Part shown: positions 38,480-49,000 of the stretch, piece after piece
Layout: every line of letters starts with the position of its first letter
How positions within the stretch are numbered: position 1 is the stretch's first letter
DNA from: Takifugu bimaculatus
Taxonomy: Eukaryota > Chordata > Actinopteri > Tetraodontiformes > Tetraodontidae
DNA: 64,000 nt
Assembly: GCA_004026145.2 (NCBI GenBank)
Contig: CP034993.1
Location: 485,580 to 549,579 of the forward strand
Reading direction: 5' to 3'
The notes under the pieces: model-generated
Seen by the model: only the letters and a program-made list of their open reading frames with translations
Told to the model about the DNA's origin: nothing
Database searches by the model: none
Made by a program: the position numbers and the translations under genes

Positions 38480-38486
38480 TATAAGA
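38480..38486 (+). promoter_or_regulatory. TATA-like box of GIMAP-1
   Basis: TATAAGA, about 52 bases before the start codon and followed by a C/T-rich initiator-like stretch. The same box is kept at 45865, 48774 and 51660 before the other three GIMAP genes. Confidence 0.55.
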
Positions 38487-38537
38487 GAGGCAGCAGAAGA
38501 CTGCATTCACTCTGCTTTCAACTGAAGGACAGACACC

Positions 38538-41017
38538 ATGGACCCTGGTAAGTCATCCTCCCATGTTCTTGCTCGTACTACAACTGCATGTTACTGTGAT
38601 CAGGAGTCAGTTTTGCTGTTTTAGAGAGCACTTGGTAAAATTCTAAACAGTACACCATCCATTTACTCATCATGTCTCAGGAAACGGTAGCATCTGAATT
38701 CAAGAATTCAAATCAATGTCACTTTCTGAGCCCCTTCAGTGACTATTTGGAAGTTTGTTCAGTGTTTTTGATTAAGTGTTCTTTCGTAAAAGGCAAATGT
38801 ATGTCTGACTTATCCAGGTTGGATAATAATCAGCATTACAGAGGACCTGGTCGGAACACCCTGAAGTTCAGCTTTGAGCCAACAGGGGGAGATGTTGAAA
38901 AAAAATGAAATTACTCAGAGGAGACGCACAAAAATCTCAAAATAAATAATACATTAATGATTTTATTATAGCCAGGGCTCGTTTTCAGCTGTCTGCTGGA
39001 GTCGCAACATGCTGAGCACTGAGAACGCAGCTGCTGTGTTTTGTCGGCCAGCAGAAGGCACAGCGAACGCTCAACACAGCCGTTCTGAAGTGATCTTTGT
39101 GAGGGTGATGTTTGGTCACCCGCGCTGTTCGTTCACTAGACTCAGATCAACCACGCAAACAACAGGAGGCCTTGCAAGGGAGAGCTGACGAGCAGTTCAA
39201 GCTTCCTCTCTCAACTCCGTCCGTCTGCTGCTCGCTCTCCTCTTTTATTTGGTGCACACAAGATTTATGTCAATCTGACTTCATGATTCCTTCTCCTCCT
39301 ATCTCTACGACTTCCTTGTGTCCTTGAACATGGTACCTCTCAGTGCTGGGTACCGAACAGCTTCAATACTTGGGTCAAACACTCATACATTCCTTTTAAT
39401 TAAACATTCTAAATCTACTTACTATACTTCTATAGCATTGAAACGATAATAGTAATAACAACAATAATTCTTCTCACACCGCGACACGTGCATTGTTTTA
39501 TTTCTGGAACGTTTGTTGTTACTGTTGCCTTCCTGTTCCTCTACTCCTGTCTCAGGTGAAGCTGCTAACTGGGGGTTGAGCTCTCCTGGTTGATGTGTCT
39601 GTGTGGGATGTCAACGTAGAGGTTATTTAACCAGGAGTACGATGGAAACCACCAGGAACTGATCATCACACCCACGCAGACACACACCAGCCAGGAGAGC
39701 TCGATCCCCCAGTTAGCAGGAGCAAAGGAGAGACAACAGGAAGGCAGCAAAAACAACAAAAGATACAAAAATAAAACAAAGCATTACAACAACGTCCAGA
39801 ATCGTAACACGAGGAAATTGTCAGATGAACACAGAAAGACAGTGTAAAATAATAAAAGAACGTCAAATAAGAAGGAAACAGGAAATGAATGCAAAAGGAA
39901 TGTTGTGGGAAAAGTAAAAGTAAAACTGAATTGTGAGTATTTTAAAAGTTGTTCATTTTTGTCCACAGAAATGGTGATAAAAAACAATGTGGACCTGAGG
40001 ATTGTGATGGTGGGAAAGACTGGAACTGGGAAGAGTGCCACTGGGAACACCATTCTGGGCCGACAATGCTTTGAAGCAAAGTTCAGTGCCAAGTCTATGA
40101 CTGTGGAATGTGGTCGAGGGAGAGCTATGGTAGGGAACCAGAGTGTGGTCATCATTGACAGCCCCGGCCTGTTTGACACCAGGTTTTCCCTGGAAAGAAC
40201 AAAAGAGGATTTGTCCCAATGCATCTCGTACTCAAGCCCTGGACCCCATGTGTTCCTGGTGGTCATTCGACTGGGCAGGTACACCGCTGAAGAAATGCAG
40301 ACGGTGCAAAAGATTCAAGAAACATTTGGGGAAGAAGCTGACAAATACAGCATGGTTCTCTTTACCGGGGGAGACCAACTTGACGAGAGAACCATTGAGG
40401 ATTTTCTGGACGAGAGCATCGAACTTCAAGACCTCATATCCAGATGTCACGGCCGGTATCATGTCTTCAACAATAAGCTGAAGGACAAAGAGGAGAATCT
40501 CTCTCAGGTCACTGAGCTGCTGCAGAAGATCAAATCTATGGTAGATTTTAACGGAGGAAGCCACTACACCAATGAGATGTTCCAGCAGGCTGAGAGGAAA
40601 CTCATACTGGAGAAAGAGCGCATCCTGAAAGAGCAGGAAGAGAAAATCCAAAAAGAAAAAGAGGAGATTGAGCGGAAAATTCAGGAGAAATATGAAAGGG
40701 AAATGGAAGAAATCAACAGGAAAATTCAGGCTGAGCGAGAGAGGGAGAAAAAAGAAAGAGAGGAGGAGTTCAAGAGGCAGAAAGAGGAATGGAACGAGGA
40801 AAAGCGAAGGGAGAGGCAGGAGAGAGAAATGGAAAGACAGAGAGAGAGAGAGGAGAGAGAAAGGGAGCTAGAAAAGAAGATGGAATACCTGAAGGAGCAA
40901 CATGCCAGAGAGGTGGAACGTGAGACAGCCAGGATGAAGGAGGAATACGAGGAAGCCGCCCGACGCCAAGCTGAGGAGATTAAAAACTTACATCGTCCAA
41001 TGTGTCCAATCCTGTAG
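38538..41017 (+). CDS. GIMAP/AIG1-family GTPase, copy 1
   Basis: Two coding exons. Exon 1 (38538-38547) is ATGGACCCTG followed by GTAAGT. Exon 2 (39969-41017) follows TTTTTGTCCACAG. The junction codon is GAA, giving MDPEMVIKNNVDLR and a protein of 352 aa. Residues about 10-210 are an AIG1-type G domain: P-loop GKTGTGKS, switch DSPGLFDT, the GIMAP conserved box around LGRYTAEEMQTVQKIQETFG, and FTGGDQLD at the G4 position. About 130 residues of Glu/Arg/Lys-rich coiled coil follow. The end is CPIL, a CaaX box predicting geranylgeranylation. The family binds GTP and assembles on membranes in immune cells. Fish have large variable GIMAP sets. The gene lies opposite FAAH. The open frame reaching back to 39905 is intron read-through and not the start. 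Confidence 0.88.
39092..39480. other. Copy-1-specific segment in the GIMAP intron
   Basis: About 390 bases between gaagtga and cgcgacacgtg are present only in the intron of GIMAP-1. All other GIMAP intron copies join these flanks directly (gaagtgaccgtgacacg). It is either an insertion in copy 1 or a deletion in the ancestor of the rest. No clear terminal repeats or target duplication were seen. Confidence 0.75.
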
Positions 41018-41234
41018 AATTCAGATTTCAGGCAATCACAAACACCACTTTAAGTGATTGTTGATGTCAGAAACGCTGAATCAGGCCGTATCGTTCCATA
41101 ATTGCAAAGAAATGATTCTGTGCATGCATCCATGTACGATAGGCCTGACGGGTTCTGTTCACGGTGTCAGTTCATTAAATGCTGCATGAGAGTAGATCAA
41201 AGAGCATCTGCTTCCAATAATGTAGTCGGCCTTC

Positions 41235-41240
41235 AATAAA
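41235..41240 (+). terminator. Polyadenylation signal of GIMAP-1
   Basis: AATAAA about 220 bases after the stop, followed by T/G-rich sequence. A second AATAAA occurs about 150 bases further on. Confidence 0.7.
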
Positions 41241-41689
41241 ACATTTGAATGCTTATTTGTTTGTCTTCTTTTGTTGACTAAGTTTACATTCATGGTTTTT
41301 CTGTTTCATTTTCACATCTGACATCAATTGAATCTGGAGTAGAACAACCAGGATCCACGGTTTTCAAGGTTTCCATTGAAACACAGATATGAATAAAGCC
41401 AGAGACATCTATGAACAACAGGAAAAATAACTTCCATTTCTCCTTATATCAGGTCATGTGGATTAGTTAAACATTGCTTTTATGCTGCAGCTGGATTGGA
41501 AGTGAACCCAGTAAAATGATGGCTCAACGGTATCATCAGATCTTACGTAAAGCTGTTTGGTTACGTCACTGGGAAAAACGATTTGAGTAATAATGATAAT
41601 TTACTTTCAAAGATGTGGATTTTATCTTTCATTCAAATACAGTGAGTCTGCAAAAGAAAGGTCAACGTTCAGTTGACTATCTTCAAAGA

Positions 41690-42844
41690 CATCATGTGTC
41701 CCCTTTTACCTTCATAATGACGAGAGTGGGTGTAGCCGCCTGCATGAGAGAGGCAGCAGAAGACTGCATTCACTCTGCTTTCAACTGCAGGACAGACACC
41801 ATGGACCCTGGTAAGTCATCCTCCCATGTTCTTGCTCGTACTACAACTGCATGTTACTGTGATCAGGAGTCAGTTTTGCTGTTTTAGAGAGCACTTGGTA
41901 AAATTCTAAACAGTACACCATCCATTTACTCATCATGTCTCAGGAAACGGTAGCATCTGAATTCAAGAATTCAAATCAATGTCACTTTCTGAGCCCCTTC
42001 AGTGACTATTTGGAAGTTTGTTCAGTGTTTTTATTAAGTGTTCTTTCGTAAAAGGCAAATGTATGTCTGACTTATCCAGGTTGGATAATAATCAGCATTA
42101 CAGAGGACCTGGTCGGAACACCCTGAAGTTCAGCTTTGAGCCAACAGGGGGAGATGTTGAAAAAAAATGAAATTACTCAGAGGAGACGCACAAAAATCTC
42201 AAAATAAATAATACATTAATGATTTTATTATAGCCAGGGCTCGTTTTCAGCTGTCTGCTGGAGTCGCAACATGCTGAGCACTGAGAACGCAGCTGCTGTG
42301 TTTTGTCGGTCAGCAGAAGGCACAGCGAACGCTCAACACAGCCGTTCTGAAGTGACCGTGACACGTGCATTGTTTTATTTCTGGAACGTTTGTTGTTATT
42401 GTTGCCTTCCTGTTCCTCTACTCCTGTCTCAGGTGAAGCTGCTAACTGGGGGTTGAGCTCTCCTGGTTGATGTGTCTGTGTGGGATGTCAAGGTACAGGT
42501 TATTTAACCAGGAGTACGATGGAAACCACCAGGAACTGATCATCACACCCACGAAGACACACACCAGCCAGGAGAGCTCGATCCCCCAGTTAGCAGGAGC
42601 AAAGGAGAGACAACAGGAAGGCAGCAAAAACAACAAAAGATACAAAAATAAAACAAAGCATTACAACAACGTCCATAATGGTAACACGAGGAAATTGTCA
42701 GATGAACACAGAAAGACAGTGTAAAATAAGAAAAGAATGTCAAATAAGAAGGAAACAGGAAATGAATGCAAAAGGAATGTTGTGGGAAAAGGACCGAGTA
42801 AACCTGAATTGTGAGTATTTTAAAAGTTGTTCATTTGTTCACAG
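41690..42844 (+). pseudogene. Orphan GIMAP promoter, exon 1 and intron without a GTPase exon
   Basis: The copy has the promoter region, the intact mini-exon ATGGACCCTG|GTAAGT (41801-41810) and most of the GIMAP intron. It is cut at 42844 just where the GTPase exon should begin, by the junction with duplication unit B. Its TATA-like box has changed to TGCATGAGAG by two transitions, and its ISRE is lost. It cannot make a GIMAP protein by itself. Confidence 0.85.
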
Positions 42845-43055
42845 TTGTTTCATACACCTGAGGGTTTCTGCTTGAAAAGTCCAATGAAATAGTTCTGAGC
42901 CGTATAAAGAGAGACGTCTGGTTAGCACACTGTAATTTTTCTTGGAATTATAGTTTGAGTCTAATTCATGATTCATGATTTAACAGTTTTGCTTTATTTT
43001 CATCAATGGATTTAACAGCTCATGGAAACATGGGGCACCTGTGGCCTCTGGAGTT

Positions 43056-46000
43056 TCACTTCTTCTTCTGCTTGACCAGAGTTTCCACCTCCTTCATGAA
43101 GCGCAGGCAGAGCTCATCCTGCCATGGCAGGGCGACACACTGCACCGCTACGGGCAGACCCTGACCTCCAGACACAGCCTGAACACAAACACAACAGACC
43201 CGGTGAGTTACAGGCCCCTCTGCAGTCTTCTACCTCCCCCTACTGGGCAGTTGTGGAACTGCAGACAGGTGTCTTGATCCTCTGCCCGCAAAAACCTTAC
43301 AGGCTGGACAGCAGGTCGAGTCGATACTGAGGGGCCAGGACATCCAGTGACTTCAAAATAAACAATAAACTCAGTCCTAAAACTGACAGGGAGCCATTGC
43401 AGTGTGGACAGAGTTGGGGGGGGGGGGGGGGGTGTTCTTATAGAATCTTACAATAAATGGAGGGGCCAGAGGAATCTCGAATTCTATCCAGTAGACATAG
43501 ATAGTTGTCTATCCGGTAGCTCCACCCTGTTTTCTTTTTTAGGTTTCTGCTGTGCTCTTTTTTTTCGTCCTTATGCCTGCTAACTTGGTAACGGTTTCTA
43601 CATATTCTTGAGAAACATGGAAACTTTTTTGTAGATAAATGTAGCTGATAAAAGGAATAAAAGTTTACTTTGGGACAGTCTCCATTCACAGGCCTAAATG
43701 CATTTCATTACTTCAGTGCCGAATATGAAACATCCAGACCCCTCATGTCCTCAGGAAGAGGTTTATTCATGGTTCCTTGAGTTCCTGGAGAAATAAAGTG
43801 TAGCAGCTTTTAGTTTCTATGCTGCTCACTTGTGGAACAACGTCCTGAATGCCTGAGGACTGTTCCCACTCAATTCTTTTAAATCAGGCCTTTGATCTAT
43901 TTTTTACCAAGGCCTTCTAATAGCAAATACATTTGCCCTCGTTATTTTAAGTTTTACAATGTATTTATTTATATTCTATTTGCTTTGTTCTAATGTATCT
44001 CTTTTATTTTATGTCTTGCAGAGCACTAGGAATTGCCTTGTGTATGAATAGTGCTATATAAACAATGGCCTTAAAAGGTCTAACAAGTAAACATGTAAGC
44101 TTCTTATGAAGGAACAGTTTATTTTATGTTAGAAAGCAACCTGGGCAGAACAGGAAATTCTCCTTGAACAGAAAAGACAATAAAAGCAAAAGCAAAAGAA
44201 GTAAAAGCAAAAGCAAAACTAAAGCAAAAGCAAAAGCAAAATTAAAGCAAAAGCAAAAGCAAAATAAAGCAAAAGCAATTATATGAGTTAATTCCCCTGA
44301 CACGTTTACCTTCTTGAACAACCGGTCAAAGCAGTCCTGATAATTGCCTTTATACTGCTCGAGTTGCTCCTCATCCTCAGCTGTCACCGTGGAAACTGGA
44401 ACAACTCCAGCAGGAAAGTTAAGGAGATTGTATATCATCGTCATAGAGGCGGCAACTGTAGGACCAAAAGAAGAATCAGTTCTGTCACTGTGTTGGTAGC
44501 TGGCAACATGAACTTAAGCAGGAGAAAACACTAAAAATGGCTCTGGAAGATTTCTCGAGGAATGTGGCATTTGTTCCTGAGTACGCAGCATGTACAAGAG
44601 CACACACACATACACACGCACACACACTCGCACGCACGCAAGCACACACAACTTTACCAGTAAGCCTTCCGCAGTACAGGAAGTTGAAGGCGGGTCCGAT
44701 ACACGGGCAAAGCAGCACGTCTATGTTGCACCTCCTCCACTCTGCTATGATTTCATGAATTAAGTCCTTTTTGAAAACACAAGAGAATTTCTTCAGTACA
44801 CACTTACACGTGCACAGCCATCAGCACTACTGTACAGTACAGTACTTCAGTACCTCAGCAGTAGCGTGCTGCTTCCACAGATTTTGGAACCGTTCTATTA
44901 AAGGGGCAGGGGAACAGTTAGAATGTTGAGGTACAGATACAGACGCCAGCCACTCATCCTGATCAACTGTATTTGCCTCCACACGACCACGTGGACGGTC
45001 CGTAGGTGGAAATAAGCAGCACTCTCAAACCGGTGCAGCCTTTAATTACAAAAGATGAACCCCATAAAGACCTCGTGCATGCTTTACCCACTTTATTACT
45101 CACCCAACTCCACAGAGAGCACTGAGGATGGGGGGAATGCGAGGAGACTGGAAAATATAAGCAAACGCAATTAACACGTGTAATCACTGTCTGATAGGCC
45201 CGAGTCAACATCCCCAGGAGGAACTTCATTAAATACAAGCTGCAGGGTACAACTCACTAGGGGCTTCAGGAGGAATGAGAGGGTTTTCTTCAGCCAGTTT
45301 GGTAAATAGTATGGAAAGGCTTGAAAACTGAGGCAGGGATCCAGTGCCCCCCCCTCCCTTAAAACAGAAACAATGAAAACATTAAACTGTTCAACAACCC
45401 AAGGCTGGTTTAGATTAGATGAAACTTTATCGTCAATTTACACAATGTACAATCAAACCTTGGATGACTCTTCCCCCTTATCAGAAGTACAGGACAAGCA
45501 AATGTTAAAAATCCAAACATTCCAATTTCAAAGTGTTGAAGCTGAGTCTTTCGGAAATGTAGGTGAATATTTCTAAGCCTTAAGATAAAATTTTTACTTT
45601 ATATTAAACATTTTTTTTTGAGACGGAGGTGTAGTCACCTCTGCTCACATATGAAGCTTCCACACAGCTGCCAGAACAAGGTCAACAAGATTTTTGTGCT
45701 TTTCGGGGGCTAAGAAAATATTTCACAATGAAGGAGTGCCATGTTATACGGGACCTTCTATCTTTAAATATTGAGAATATCTCTGCAATGACTGGATTTC
45801 ACATTACAGGAAAAAACCCTTTTACTTTCACTTTTATAATGACGAGAGTGGGTGTAGCCGCCTGTATAAGAGAGGCAGCAGAAGACTGCATTCACTCTGC
45901 TTTCAACTGCAGGACAGACACCATGGACCCTGGTAAGTCATCCTCCCATGTTCTTGCTCGTACTACAACTGCATGTTACTGTGATCAGGAGTCAGTTTTG

Positions 46001-49000
46001 CTGTTTTAGAGAGCACTTGATAAAATTCTAAACAGTACACCATCCATTTACTCATCATGTCTCAGGAAACGGTAGCATCTGAATTCAAGAATTCACATCA
46101 GTGTCGCTTTCTGAGCCCCTTCAGTGACTATTTGGAAGTTTGTTCAGTGTTTTTATTAAGTGTTCTTTCGTAAAAGGCAAATGTATGTCTGACTTATCCA
46201 GGTTGGATAATAATCAGCATTACAGAGGACCTGGTCGGAACACCCTGAAGTTCAGCTTTGAGCCAACAGGGGGAGATGTTGAAAAAAAATGAAATTACTC
46301 ATAGGAGAGACACAAAAATCTCAAAATAAATAATACATTAATGATTTTATTATAGCCAGGGCTTGTTTTCAGCTGTCTGCTGGAGTCGCAACATGCTGAG
46401 CACTGAGAACGCAGCTGCTGTGTTTTGTCGGTCAGCAGAAGGCACAGCGAACGCTCAACACAGCCGTTCTGAAGTGACCGTGACACGTGCATTGTTTTAT
46501 TTCTGGAACGTTTGTTGTTATTGTTGCCTTCCTGTTCCTCTACTCCTGTCTCAGGTGAAGCTGCTAACTGGGGGTTGAGCTCTCCTGGTTGATGTGTCTG
46601 TGTGGGATGTCAAGGTAGAGGTTATTTAACCAGGAGTACGATGGAAACCACCAGGAACTGATCATCACACCCACGCAGACACACACCAGCCAGGAGAGCT
46701 CGATCCCCCAGTTAGCAGGAGCAAAGGAGAGACAACAGGAAGGCAGCAAAAACAACAAAAGATACAAAAATAAAACAAAGCGTGTACAACAACGTCCATA
46801 ATCGTAACACGAGGAAATTGTCAGATGAACACAGAGAAAATTACCTTGGAGTCAGATGAACACAGAAAGACAGTGTAAAATAATAAAAGAACGTCAAATA
46901 AGAAGGAAACAGGAAATGAATGCAAAAGGAATGTTGTGGGAAAAGTAAAAGTAAAACTGAATTGTGAGTATTTTAAAAGTTGTTCATTTTTGTCCACAGA
47001 AATGGTGATAAAAAACAATGTGGACCTGAGGATTGTGATGGTGGGAAAGACTGGAACTGGGAAGAGTGCCACTGGGAACACCATTCTGGGCCGACAATGC
47101 TTTGAAGCAAAGTTCAGTGCCAAGTCTATAACTGTGGAATGTGGTCGAGGGAGAGCTATGGTAGGGAACCAGAGTGTGGTCATCATTGACAGCCCCGGCC
47201 TGTTTGACACCAGGTTTTCCCTGGAAAGAACAAAAGAGGATTTGTCCCAATGCATCTCGTACTCAAGCCCTGGACCCCATGTGTTCCTGGTGGTCATTCG
47301 ACTGGGCAGGTACACCGCTGAAGAAATGCAGACGGTGCAAAAGATTCAAGAAACATTTGGGGAAGAAGCTGACAAATACAGCATGGTTCTCTTTACCGGG
47401 GGAGACCAACTTGACGAGAGAACCATTGAGGATTTTCTGGACGAGAGCATCGAACTTCAAGACCTCATATCCAGATGTCACGGCCAGTATCATGTCTTCA
47501 ACAATAAGCTGAAGGACAAAGAGGAGAATCTCTCTCAGGTCACTGAGCTGCTGCAGAAGATCAAATCTATGGTAGATTTTAACGGAGGAAGCCACTACAC
47601 CAATGAGATGTTCCAGCAGGCTGAGAGGAAACTCATACTGGAGAAAGAGCGCATCCTGAAAGAGCAGGAAGAGAAAATCCAAAAAGAAAAAGAGGAGATT
47701 GAGCGGAAAATTCAGGAGAAATATGAAAGGGAAATGGAAGAAATCAACAGGAAAATTCAGGCTGAGCGAGAGAGGGAGAAAAAAGAAAGAGAGGAGGAGT
47801 TCAAGAGGCAGAAAGAAGAATGGAACGAGGAAAAGCGAAGGGAGAGGGAGGAGAGAGAATGGGAAAGACGGAGAGAGAGAGAGGAGAGAGAAAGGGAGCT
47901 AGAAAAGAAGATGGAATACCTGAGGGAGCAACATGCCAGAGAGGTGGAACGTGAGACAGCCAGGATGAAGGAGGAATACGAGGAAGCCGCCCGACTTCAA
48001 GCTGAGGAGATTGAAAACTTACATCGTCCACCGTGTACAATTCTGTAGAATTCAGATTTCAGGCAATCGCAAACACCACTTTAAGTGATTGTTGATGTCA
48101 GAAACGCTGAATCAGGCCGTATCGTTCCATAATTGCAAAGAAATGATTCTGTGCATGCATCCATGTACGATAGGCCTGACGGGTTCTGTTCACGGTGTCA
48201 ACTCATTAAATGCTGCATGAGAGTAGATCAAAGAGCATCTGCTTCCAATAATGTAGTCGGCCTTCAATAAAACATTTGAATGCTTATTTGTTTGTCTTCT
48301 TTTGTTGACTAAGTTTACATTCATGGTTTTTCCGTTTCATTTTCACATCTGACATCAATTGAATCTGGAGTAGAACAACCAGGATCCACGGTTTTCAAGG
48401 TTTCCATTGAAACACAGATATGAATAAAGCCAGAGACATCTATGAACAACAGGAAAAATAACTTCCATTTCTCCTTATATCAGGTCATGTGGATTAGTTA
48501 AACATTGCTTTTATGCTGCAGCTGGATTGGAAGTGAACCCAGTAAAATGATGGCTCAACGGTATCATCAGATCTTACGTAAAGCTGTTTGGTTACGTCAC
48601 TGGGAAAAACGATTTGAGTAATAATGATAATTTACTTTCAAAGATGTGGATTTTATCTTTCATTCAAATACAGTGAGTCAGCAAAAGAAAGGTCAACGTT
48701 CAGTTGACTATCTTCAAAGACATCATGTGTCCCCTTTTACCTTCATAATGACGAGAGTGGGTGTAGCCGCCTGTATAAGAGAGGCAGCAGAAGACTGCAT
48801 TCACTCTGCTTTCAACTGCAGGACAGACACCATGGACCCTGGTAAGTCATCCTCCCATGTTCTTGCTCGTACTACAACTGCACGTTACTGTGATCAGGAG
48901 TCAGTTTTGCTGTTTTAGAGAGCACTTGGTAAAATTCTAAACAGTACACCATCCATTTACTCATCATGTCTCAGGAAACGGTAGCATCTGAATTCAAGAA

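Larger units (their letters stand above)
34550..42844. repeat. Segmental duplication unit A (FAAH 3' exons, GIMAP-1 and a partial GIMAP)
   Basis: The sequence from TTGTTTCATACACC at 34550 recurs at 42845. After about 92 bases, unit B skips about 1.0 kb (34642-35645 absent), then follows unit A again from tttttcttggaattatag through FAAH exons 15-10 and the first GIMAP gene. Unit A ends at 42844 inside a GIMAP intron, a few bases before the expected GTPase-exon acceptor. At that point the sequence switches abruptly to the start of unit B. Near-identity over kilobases indicates a recent event or ongoing gene conversion. Confidence 0.9.

Noticed and set aside
39905..39968. N-terminal extension of the GIMAP-1 reading frame (MGKVKVKLN…), and equivalents in the other copies
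   Set aside because: The stretch precedes a consensus acceptor (TTTTTGTCCACAG), differs among copies (21 against 14 residues), and a matching ATG mini-exon with a perfect donor exists upstream.
40600..40980. Purine-rich GAGA tracts in the GIMAP 3' half as a repeat element
   Set aside because: They encode the Glu/Arg/Lys coiled coil in an unbroken frame, so they are coding sequence.
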